Assembly: GCA_905479515.1 (NCBI GenBank)
Contig: CAJQMX010000017.1
Coordinates: 1-5,353, forward strand
From: an uncultured Parasphingopyxis sp.
GTDB lineage: Bacteria; Pseudomonadota; Alphaproteobacteria; Sphingomonadales; Sphingomonadaceae
Direction of reading: 5' to 3'
Length of the DNA: 5,353 nucleotides
A program made the position numbers and the translations under genes. The notes below the pieces were generated by a model, which did no database searches, was not told the origin of the DNA, and saw only the letters and a list, made by a program, of their open reading frames with translations. How positions within the stretch are numbered: position 1 is the first letter of the stretch; every line of letters starts with the position of its first letter. Below, piece after piece: positions 1-5,353 of the stretch.

Positions 1-1142
1 ATCGCCGGGCGTTCGACAATCTTGTTCGGGCCGATGATCGCGACCTGGGGCCGATTGATGACCGGTGTGGTCGCAATGCCGCCCAGGGGGCCGAGCGATG
101 TCAGAGTCAGCGTACCGCCGGCCAGTTCCTCGCTCTTGATCTTGCCGGTGCGGGCAGCTTCCGAGAGCCGGGCGATTTCGAGCGACAGCTGCCAGACATT
201 CATGTCCTGCGCATTGCGGATCACGGGCACGGTCAGCCCGGCATCGGTCTGCGTTGCCATACCGAGATGCACGGCGCCGTGGCGCGTGATCTTGCCTGCC
301 TCATCATCATATGTCGCGTTGAGCATCGAGAAATCGGGCAAGGTCTTGCAGATTGCCGCGATGATGAAAGGCAGCACGGTGAGCTTGGGACGATCGCCGC
401 GCGACCCGTTCAGATCGTTCCGCATATCCTCCAGCTCGGTAACGTCGAATTCCTCGACATAGGTGAAATGCGGAATGTTGCGCTTGGAAGCTGCCATATT
501 CTCGGCAATGCGGCGACGCATGCCGATAACCTTGATCTCTTCATCTTCGCGCTTCCTGGAGCGGCCGGGGGCCTGATAGCCCTGCCCGCTGGCATAGCTC
601 AGATACTGATCGAGATCGGAATGCCGGATGCGGTCGCCATGCGGCTGGACCTGAGACAGATCGACGCCGAGATCACGGGCACGCTGGCGCACGGCGGGCG
701 AGGCAAGAATGGGCGCGCTGGGCGATGGTGTAGGAGCGCTCTCAGCGGCAGGCTCTGCCGTGGGAGCAGGCTCCGGTGCGGGGGCAGGTTCGGGCTCAGG
801 GGCCGAAATCGGCTCGTCTTGCACTTCCTCTTCGTCCGCAGCCTCGGCCTGTGCCTTCACCTTTTCGGCAATAGCTGCCTCATCCTCTTCGTCGGGAAGT
901 TCATCGGTCTCGATCACCGCAAGCACCGAACCGATAGCCAGCATTTCGCCTTCTTCGCCGTTCAGCTCCAGCACCGTACCGGTCACCGGCGATTCCATCT
1001 CGACGGTCGCCTTGTCGGTCATCACATCGGCAATGCCCTGATCCTCTTCGATCTGGTCACCAACCTTCACATGCCAGGCAACAATCTCTGCCTCGGCAAT
1101 GCCTTCACCGATATCGGGGAGCTTGAATTTATAGGTTGCCAC
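1..1142 (-). CDS. bkdB: Branched-chain 2-oxoacid dehydrogenase E2, dihydrolipoyl acyltransferase (3' end cut by window edge)
   Basis: E2 core of the branched-chain 2-oxoacid dehydrogenase complex: it takes the acyl group from E1 on a swinging lipoyl arm and passes it to CoA, in the cytoplasm. The 380 full codons visible are open with no frameshift. Residues 1-80 form one lipoyl domain with the lipoyl lysine at K44 in a TDKA motif. Residues 81-143 are a flexible linker rich in Ala, Pro and Glu. Residues 145-181 are the peripheral subunit-binding domain (starting ILASPAVRQRARDLGVDL). The acyltransferase domain runs from about 202. The C-terminal part holding the catalytic HxxxDG motif lies off the window, roughly 40-60 residues by family length. 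The start is GTG at 1142-1140, because the lipoyl domain begins there, GGAGG sits 6 bases upstream, and no ATG lies near in frame. It overlaps the E1 beta gene by 14 bases. Family certain; the branched-chain substrate is inferred from the E1 partners. Confidence 0.95.
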   Translation of the reverse strand, partial: MATYKFKLPDIGEGIAEAEIVAWHVKVGDQIEEDQGIADVMTDKATVEMESPVTGTVLELNGEEGEMLAIGSVLAVIETDELPDEEDEAAIAEKVKAQAEAADEEEVQDEPISAPEPEPAPAPEPAPTAEPAAESAPTPSPSAPILASPAVRQRARDLGVDLSQVQPHGDRIRHSDLDQYLSYASGQGYQAPGRSRKREDEEIKVIGMRRRIAENMAASKRNIPHFTYVEEFDVTELEDMRNDLNGSRGDRPKLTVLPFIIAAICKTLPDFSMLNATYDDEAGKITRHGAVHLGMATQTDAGLTVPVIRNAQDMNVWQLSLEIARLSEAARTGKIKSEELAGGTLTLTSLGPLGGIATTPVINRPQVAIIGPNKIVERPA

Positions 1143-2187
1143 TGACGTCCTCCATGACGCGTTCAATTGCGAGGCGCAGACGCACCGGCCCCGGGAAATA
1201 GGCCCATTCCAGACTATGCGGATAAGGCGTGTCATAGCCCGTCACGCGCTGGATGGGCGCTTCGAGATGATAGAAGCAGCGCTCCTGAACAAGCGCAGAG
1301 AGCTCCGCGCCGAAACCGGATGTCCGGGTTGCTTCATGCACGATGATGCACCGTCCGGTTTTCTGCACAGACGCTTCGATGGTTTCCATGTCGAGCGGCA
1401 GGAGCGTGCGCAGATCGATCACTTCGGCGTCGATCCCAAGTTCTTCAACCGCCGCCGCCGTCACATGCACCATCGTGCCATAGCAGAGCATCGTAACCGC
1501 ACTGCCTTCACGCAGGACATTCGCCTTGCCCAGCGGGATCACATAATGGCCATCCGGCACTTCGCTGGCGGGATGCTTCGACCAGGGCAGAACCGGCGTG
1601 TCATAATGGCCATCAAATGGGCCGTTATAAATGCGCTTGGGCTCGAAAAAGACAACCGGGTCCGGATCCTCGATCGCCGCGATCAGCAATCCCTTGGCGT
1701 CATAGGGCGTCGAGGGGATGACCGTCTTTACACCCGAAACATGGGTGAAAATGCTCTCCGGCGACTGGCTGTGTGTCTGGCCGCCGAAAATCCCGCCGCC
1801 AAAGGGCGTGCGGATCGTGATCGGCGCGGTGAATTCTCCGGCAGACCGATAACGCAGCCGTGCGGCTTCAGAGACCAGCTGATCGAGCCCGGGATAGATA
1901 TAGTCGGCGAACTGGATTTCCGGCACAGGCCGCATGCCATAGGCCGCCATGCCAACCGCCACGCCGATGATCCCGCATTCGTTGATCGGTGTATCGAAAC
2001 TGCGCGTCTTGCCATATTTTTCCTGCAAGCCCGCCGTCGCGCGGAACACGCCGCCATAATAGCCGACATCCTCGCCGAACACGCAGACATTGTCGTCGCG
2101 CTCCATGCACACGTCCATCGCACTGTTGATCGCCTGGATCATGTTGCGCTGTGTGGTGCTGCCAGTGTTTTCCTTGGCCTTGCTCAT
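1129..2187 (-). CDS. bkdA2: Branched-chain 2-oxoacid dehydrogenase E1 subunit beta
   Basis: Beta chain of the E1 heterotetramer, which decarboxylates branched-chain 2-oxoacids with thiamine diphosphate and reductively acylates the lipoyl group of E2. It is 352 residues and complete. The N-terminal pyrimidine-binding domain shows FGEDVGYYGGVF (37-48); E39 is the expected glutamate contacting the cofactor aminopyrimidine. DTPINECGIIG (65-75), EIQFADY (90-96) and GGQTHSQSPE (135-144) follow; H139 matches the active-site histidine region of the family. The C-terminal transketolase-type domain includes DAEVIDLRTLLPLD (253-266) and VHEATRTSGFGAEL (283-296). The resemblance to Pseudomonas putida BkdA2 runs end to end, including EPKRIYNGPFDGHYD and the EWAYFPGP tail. 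The ATG overlaps the E1 alpha stop as ATGA, and only a weak, distant G-rich stretch precedes it, so translation is probably coupled. PdhB is a less likely alternative. Confidence 0.97.
   Translation of the reverse strand: MSKAKENTGSTTQRNMIQAINSAMDVCMERDDNVCVFGEDVGYYGGVFRATAGLQEKYGKTRSFDTPINECGIIGVAVGMAAYGMRPVPEIQFADYIYPGLDQLVSEAARLRYRSAGEFTAPITIRTPFGGGIFGGQTHSQSPESIFTHVSGVKTVIPSTPYDAKGLLIAAIEDPDPVVFFEPKRIYNGPFDGHYDTPVLPWSKHPASEVPDGHYVIPLGKANVLREGSAVTMLCYGTMVHVTAAAVEELGIDAEVIDLRTLLPLDMETIEASVQKTGRCIIVHEATRTSGFGAELSALVQERCFYHLEAPIQRVTGYDTPYPHSLEWAYFPGPVRLRLAIERVMEDVSGNL
1149..1153 (-). promoter_or_regulatory. Shine-Dalgarno sequence of bkdB
   Basis: GGAGG on the minus strand, 6 bases before the GTG start of bkdB and inside the last codons of the E1 beta gene. 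It decides the start of bkdB, which has no suitable ATG, and implies independent re-initiation as well as coupling to E1 beta translation. Confidence 0.8.
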
Positions 2188-3470
2188 CGCGTTTTACACA
2201 CCCCGTTTGCCGCATCATTTTCATCGAGCATATCCTGCATCTGCTCTTTCAGATGCCAGGGCATTTCCTCGAACACCTGTTCGAACATGGTTTCGAGAGG
2301 CTGGTGAAGACCATGGCCCAAGATGCCGTTCTTCTCGGCCTGCTTCTGGGCCGTCTTCACTTGCGTGGCGACCTCTTCATCCATTTTCGCCTGGCGCTCT
2401 TCGTCCCACTCACCAATCGCAATCAGATGGTTTTTGAGGCGTGCAATCGGATCGCCAAGCGGCCATTCCGCCGCTTCGTCCGCCGAGCGATATTGGGCGG
2501 GATCATCGGAGGTCGAATGGCCTTCCGCGCGATAGGTGAAATGCTCGATCAATGTGGGTCCGTTATTGGTGCGCGCCCGCTCGGCAGCCCATTGCGTCGC
2601 AGCATACACGGCAAGCGCATCGTTGCCGTCAACGCGCAGCCCTGCAAGGCCATAGCCGACGGCGCGCGCGGCAAAGGTCGTCTCGTCGCCGCCCGCGAAA
2701 CCGCTGAACGAGCTGATCGCCCATTGGTTGTTCACGACATTCATGATCACCGGCGCCCGGTAGACAGAGGCGAAGATACAGGCGGAATGGAAATCGCCCT
2801 CGGCGCTTGATCCCTCACCCGTCCAGGTCGCGGCAATGCGCGTGTCGCCTTTTGCGGCGCTTGCCATCGCCCAGCCGACGGCCTGCGGGAACTGCGTTGC
2901 GAGATTGCCCGAAACCGAGAAGAAGCCGCCCTGTTTGGTCGAGTACATGATCGGCAGCTGGCGGCCCATCAACCGGTCTTTCTTGTTCGAATAGACCTGG
3001 TTCATCATGTCGACGAGAGACCAATCCCTCGCAATCAGAATGCCCTGCTGGCGGTAACTCGGGAAACACATATCGTCCCGGTCCAGCGCGAAGGTCGCGG
3101 CAACTGCCACCGCCTCTTCACCCGTACATTTCATATAAAAGCTGGTCTTACCCTGCCGCTGGGCGCGGAACATGCGCCCGTCATAGGCCCGGGTCAGCGC
3201 CATCGCGCGCAGCATCTTGCGCAGCGTTTCGGGATCGATCTTGGGATCCCAAGGCCCCGTCGCTTTCCCGTCATCATCCAGCACACGGACGAGCCCATAG
3301 GAAAGATCGGTCATCTCACGATGATCATCGGCAATATCCGGTCGCCGCGTTTCACCCGCAGGCGGTATCGCGATGCCGGAAAAGTCTGCATCATCGCCCG
3401 GCCGAAATTTCGGCTCAGGCACATAAAGTTCAAGGGGCGGCAGATTGCGCCGTTCCGTATCGATAGCCAT
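2184..3470 (-). CDS. bkdA1: Branched-chain 2-oxoacid dehydrogenase E1 subunit alpha
   Basis: Alpha chain of the E1 component (2-oxoisovalerate dehydrogenase), the diphosphate-binding half of the thiamine-dependent active site formed with BkdA2. It is 428 residues, slightly longer than Pseudomonas BkdA1 (about 410). The N-terminal extension (LELYVPEPKFRPG, 13-25; DLSYGLVRVLDDDG, 55-68) is typical of BkdA1 and absent from pyruvate dehydrogenase alpha chains. Other blocks are MCFPSYRQQ (134-142), GRQLPIMYS (169-177), SGNLATQFPQAVGWAMASA (187-205) and the diphosphate/magnesium motif from GEG (218-220) to NN (247-248). HSTSDD (318-323) corresponds to the loop that is phosphorylated in the mammalian enzyme. 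AGGA lies 6 bases before the ATG at 3470, supporting this start. It is the first gene of the operon and faces the divergent region. The last 40 residues are acidic and poorly conserved. Confidence 0.97.
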   Translation of the reverse strand: MAIDTERRNLPPLELYVPEPKFRPGDDADFSGIAIPPAGETRRPDIADDHREMTDLSYGLVRVLDDDGKATGPWDPKIDPETLRKMLRAMALTRAYDGRMFRAQRQGKTSFYMKCTGEEAVAVAATFALDRDDMCFPSYRQQGILIARDWSLVDMMNQVYSNKKDRLMGRQLPIMYSTKQGGFFSVSGNLATQFPQAVGWAMASAAKGDTRIAATWTGEGSSAEGDFHSACIFASVYRAPVIMNVVNNQWAISSFSGFAGGDETTFAARAVGYGLAGLRVDGNDALAVYAATQWAAERARTNNGPTLIEHFTYRAEGHSTSDDPAQYRSADEAAEWPLGDPIARLKNHLIAIGEWDEERQAKMDEEVATQVKTAQKQAEKNGILGHGLHQPLETMFEQVFEEMPWHLKEQMQDMLDENDAANGVCKTR

Positions 3471-3476
3471 CAGTTA

Positions 3477-3480
3477 TCCT
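3477..3480 (-). promoter_or_regulatory. Shine-Dalgarno sequence of bkdA1
   Basis: AGGA on the minus strand, with a 6-base spacer to the ATG at 3470. It supports that ATG as the start of the operon's first gene. Confidence 0.65.
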
Positions 3481-3507
3481 GTCCAGCCGATTCGTTTCTT
3501 CAGACCC

Positions 3508-3519
3508 TTATAATATAAT
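3508..3519. promoter_or_regulatory. AT-rich island with overlapping -10-like hexamers in the divergent intergenic region (3471-3599)
   Basis: The 129 bases between the divergent starts of bkdA1 and the META-domain gene must carry promoters for both. Within otherwise GC-rich DNA there is a 12-base AT-only run. On the plus strand it holds TATAAT at 3509-3514 and again at 3514-3519. On the minus strand it reads TATATT and TATTAT. Bases 3508-3518 are a perfect palindrome (TTATA-A-TATAA), so the same melting region could serve either direction. I see no convincing TTGACA-like -35 on either strand at a 16-18 base spacing, so the promoter assignment is an inference. A plus-strand start near 3526 would leave a leader of about 75 bases. 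No clear operator for a bkd regulator was recognised. Confidence 0.4.
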
Positions 3520-3599
3520 TACACGGGGTTCGGATAGTGATCATCGGATCGGGCAACCTCGCCGTTGATTGGCGGGCCCTCACATGCAAGAATAAGAGC

Positions 3600-4337
3600 A
3601 TGAAAACGCTAGCCAAACCCCTCGCCGCCTTCGCTGCGCTCGCCGTGCTGCCGATGGCGCCCGCCAATGCCGATCATCACGGCGCGGAGACGGAGGCGGC
3701 ATCCGATCCCTGGACTGGTTTTACTGGTCACGGGACCGAGCCCTTCTGGACCCTAACCATCGGCGAAGAGCGTTTGTCGTTCGAACATTTTAGCGTTCTC
3801 ACCGCCCAAGCGGCACGGACCGAAGCCTTGTTTTCCGCAGGAGCGACCGTTTTCAGCAGCCGATCGGATAATGAAGGGCAACGCGACTTCATCGTGCTGA
3901 TCCAAGATGGCCTGTGCAGCGATGGCATGTCCGATACGCCCTATCCCAAATCGGTGCGCGTCTTTGTCGATGGCCTGGCCTTTTCCGGATGCGGCGGTGA
4001 CCCGCAGGAGGTGCTGCAGGGCGCGGACTGGACCGTAACCGAATTGATGGGTGAGGCAGTGCCGGACAATGCCGATCTGAATTTCGCGTTTGACGGTTCG
4101 GGCGGCATAGCCGGCTATGGCGGCTGCAACCGGTTCACCGCGCACTATACCCTGGACGATGGGTTTAGGATGGGGCCGATCGCAGCAACCCGGCGCGCCT
4201 GCATCAATCCCGAAATCAGCCGATTGGAAAGTCGGCTGTTCACCGTGCTCGGCTCCGTCATCAGCCTTCAGGTTGATGACGATGGCAGCCTGACATTTTA
4301 TTCCGAGACTGGCCCGGTGCTTACCGCCCGGCGGTAA
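3600..4337 (+). CDS. Secreted two-domain protein: GTEPFW (COG3650-like) domain plus META (HslJ-like) domain
   Basis: Predicted exported protein of 245 residues with no known enzymatic role. Residues 1-24 are a Sec-type signal peptide: basic start MKTLAK, an Ala/Leu-rich core, and a likely cut after ANA (22-24), giving a periplasmic protein without a lipobox cysteine. The first domain (about 38-140) has GTEPFW (45-50), the motif CSDGMSDTPYP (106-116) and a later SGC (129-131), as in COG3650-type proteins. The second (about 144-245) is a META domain with GGCNRF (174-179) and GPIAATRRAC (192-201). META domains occur in E. coli HslJ, a stress-related envelope protein. The four cysteines (106, 131, 176, 201) fall as one pair per domain, so two disulfides are plausible. 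The ATG at 3600 is chosen because the signal peptide begins there; a GTG at 3537 would add 21 residues before it. The Shine-Dalgarno is weak (TAAGAG lies only 1 base away). It is divergent from bkd, so a functional link is unproven. Confidence 0.85.
   Translation: MKTLAKPLAAFAALAVLPMAPANADHHGAETEAASDPWTGFTGHGTEPFWTLTIGEERLSFEHFSVLTAQAARTEALFSAGATVFSSRSDNEGQRDFIVLIQDGLCSDGMSDTPYPKSVRVFVDGLAFSGCGGDPQEVLQGADWTVTELMGEAVPDNADLNFAFDGSGGIAGYGGCNRFTAHYTLDDGFRMGPIAATRRACINPEISRLESRLFTVLGSVISLQVDDDGSLTFYSETGPVLTARR
4321..4337. repeat. 17-base perfect palindrome ending on the META gene stop codon
   Basis: TTACCGCC-C-GGCGGTAA is an 8-base inverted repeat around a single central base. It covers the last codons of the META-domain gene and ends exactly on its TAA stop. 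The transcript could form a short GC-rich hairpin at the stop. There is no U-tract on either strand, so it is not a classical intrinsic terminator. Confidence 0.6.
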
Positions 4338-4372
4338 AACTGCGCGCCACGAAGCTAGGGGGGTGCGCAAGC

Positions 4373-4413
4373 GCGGCGCAGGAAACGGGTTTTAGCCTAC
4401 TTGCCCGCGCCGC
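4373..4413. terminator. Possible weak bidirectional hairpin in the convergent gap
   Basis: The 89-base gap (4338-4426) lies between two converging genes, where transcription from both sides should end. GCGGCGC (4373-4379) pairs with GCGCCGC (4407-4413). Beyond an A-C mismatch, GG (4381-4382) can also pair with CC (4404-4405), leaving a loop of about 21 bases. No T-run follows on either strand, so this is a GC-rich hairpin at a plausible place rather than a proven terminator. Nothing else was recognised in the gap. Confidence 0.25.
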
Positions 4414-4426
4414 CTGTGCTTACGCC

Positions 4427-5353
4427 CTAGTCGTCTGTCGTATCAGCTTCGGCTTCCGGCACCGGAAATCCGCGCTTCCTGAGCAGCGCGTTCACGTCCG
4501 GATCACGGCCGCGGAACTGGCGGTAGGCCTCCGCCCGGTCGGTTTCGTTGCCGGTCGACAGCAATGTCGCGCGGAAACGGTCTGCAATCTCACGATTCCA
4601 GACATCGCCGCTTTCGACGAACGCTTCCCATGTGTCGGCGTCCATCGTTTCAGACCAGAGATAGCTGTAATAGCCGGCCGAATAGGCGTCGGACGAGAAG
4701 AGGTGATTGAACTGGGGCAGACGGTGCCGCATCACAATCTCATCCGGCATGCCGATTTCCGCCAGCGTTTCACGCTCGAAAGCATCAACATCGGTGATTG
4801 GTTCGCTGCGGTTGTGCATCATCATGTCGACGATAGCGGACGACAGATACTCGACCGTGGCAAAACCCTGATTGAACGTGTCACTCGCCTGAATCCGGTC
4901 AACCAGCGATTGCGGCATCGGCTCATTGGTTTCGACATGGCGGGCAAAGCGATTGAGGATATCGGGCGTCAGCACCCAATTCTCATTCACCTGGCTCGGA
5001 TATTCGACAAAGTCGCGCGGTGTTCCCGAAAGCCCCGGATAATACACATCCTGCAGCATATAATGGATGCCATGGCCGAATTCGTGGAACAGCGTCCGCG
5101 CGTCATCAAGGCTGATCAGCGCAGGCTCACCCCCGGCGGGCTCGGTGAAATTGTTGTTGTTCGAGGCCAGAACATTGCGCTCACCACCCAAAGTCTGCTG
5201 GCTACGATAGGTAGTCATCCAAGCGCCTGAACGTTTGCCGGTCCGGGCATAGGGATCAAAGTAAAAGAGCCCGACATTGGAGCCGTCACGGCCATCGGTG
5301 ACCGCAAAGGTGCGCACATCTTCATGGAAAACCGGAACTTCGCCGGTATTCTC
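4427..5353 (-). CDS. M3-family zinc metallopeptidase, Dcp/oligopeptidase A type (5' end cut by window edge)
   Basis: C-terminal 308 residues of a thimet-oligopeptidase-like (M3) peptidase that cleaves short peptides or removes C-terminal dipeptides. The frame is open to the window edge, so the true start is outside, and a full protein of about 680-720 residues would be usual. Numbered from the edge, GLFYFDPYARTGKRSGAWM (28-46) precedes the zinc site HEFGH (90-94): H90 and H94 bind zinc and E91 is the catalytic base. The third ligand is E117 in DFVEYPSQ. Substrate-binding H217, Y224, Y228 and Y231 lie in the AYSAGYYSYLWSE stretch, matching family positions. The end FRGRDPDVNALLRKRGF fits the Dcp/OpdA C-terminus and is followed by a short acidic tail ending DTTDD. 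Signal or lipoprotein status cannot be judged without the N-terminus. It converges on the META gene. Peptidyl-dipeptidase Dcp is the best guess over oligopeptidase A. Confidence 0.93.
   Translation of the reverse strand, partial: ENTGEVPVFHEDVRTFAVTDGRDGSNVGLFYFDPYARTGKRSGAWMTTYRSQQTLGGERNVLASNNNNFTEPAGGEPALISLDDARTLFHEFGHGIHYMLQDVYYPGLSGTPRDFVEYPSQVNENWVLTPDILNRFARHVETNEPMPQSLVDRIQASDTFNQGFATVEYLSSAIVDMMMHNRSEPITDVDAFERETLAEIGMPDEIVMRHRLPQFNHLFSSDAYSAGYYSYLWSETMDADTWEAFVESGDVWNREIADRFRATLLSTGNETDRAEAYRQFRGRDPDVNALLRKRGFPVPEAEADTTDD

Noticed and set aside
218..220. Coordinates here are residues of the E1 alpha protein: GEG instead of GDG in the thiamine diphosphate motif, considered as a possible active-site defect
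   Set aside because: GEG is normal in branched-chain E1 alpha chains, including the mammalian enzyme as I recall it, and the remaining motif to the NN pair is intact.
709..1041. Plus-strand Ser/Ala/Gly-rich repetitive frame
   Set aside because: The low-complexity composition is the reverse reading of the Ala/Pro/Glu linker and lipoyl domain of E2.
267..1145. Plus-strand open frame of 292 codons opposite the E2 gene
   Set aside because: The minus strand reads as an unbroken E2 with lipoyl, binding and acyltransferase domains; the plus frame is its shadow.
1216..2307. Plus-strand open frame of 363 codons opposite the E1 beta gene and the end of the E1 alpha gene
   Set aside because: It lies antisense to well-conserved enzyme genes, resembles no family, and is rich in Arg and His as expected from a reverse-strand frame in GC-rich DNA.
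2151..2810. Plus-strand open frame of 219 codons opposite the E1 alpha gene
   Set aside because: It is antisense to conserved E1 alpha motifs, with no recognisable domain or ribosome-binding site.
3537..3599. Upstream GTG start adding 21 residues to the META-domain protein
   Set aside because: It would place a non-hydrophobic segment ahead of a clear signal peptide that starts at the ATG at 3600.
3753..4370. Minus-strand open frame of 205 codons opposite the META-domain gene
   Set aside because: The plus strand has a signal peptide and two recognisable domains; the minus frame shows neither.

Overview
The window holds five genes: four on the minus strand and one on the plus strand. Most of it (bases 1-3470, minus strand) is the 5' three-quarters of a branched-chain 2-oxoacid dehydrogenase operon, in the order bkdA1 (E1 alpha), bkdA2 (E1 beta), bkdB (E2). 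The E2 gene runs off the left edge just before its catalytic His motif. The three genes are tightly coupled: a 4-base ATGA overlap joins E1 alpha to E1 beta, and a 14-base overlap joins E1 beta to E2, which starts at GTG behind a strong Shine-Dalgarno sequence. Together they encode the E1 (thiamine diphosphate dehydrogenase) and E2 (lipoyl acyltransferase) parts of the complex. It converts the 2-oxoacids of valine, leucine and isoleucine into branched acyl-CoAs. E3 (lipoamide dehydrogenase) is not in view; in Pseudomonas it follows E2 (lpdV), so it may lie beyond the left edge.

Bases 3471-3599 are a 129-base divergent intergenic region with an AT-rich island containing two overlapping TATAAT hexamers. 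To its right, on the plus strand (3600-4337), is a secreted protein of 245 residues. It has a signal peptide, a GTEPFW-type (COG3650-like) domain and a C-terminal META (HslJ/DUF306-like) domain. An 89-base convergent gap with GC-rich inverted repeats separates it from the 3' end of an M3-family zinc metallopeptidase (4427 to the right edge, minus strand), whose HEFGH site and substrate-binding tyrosines are visible.

The organism is probably an alphaproteobacterium, most likely of the Sphingomonadales. This inference rests on fairly high GC (about 60% by eye), third-position G/C preference, and an E2 peripheral domain and C-terminal style that resemble sphingomonad proteins from memory. The E1 subunits resemble the Pseudomonas putida Bkd proteins along their whole length. 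Genus cannot be fixed from this window.

This is mainly ordinary chromosomal metabolism. I found no mobile element, CRISPR array, tRNA, rRNA or evident new system. The points most worth a second look are the two-domain secreted META protein divergent from bkd where Pseudomonas has the regulator bkdR, the shortened E3/E1-binding loop in E2, and the palindrome ending exactly on the META gene's stop codon.
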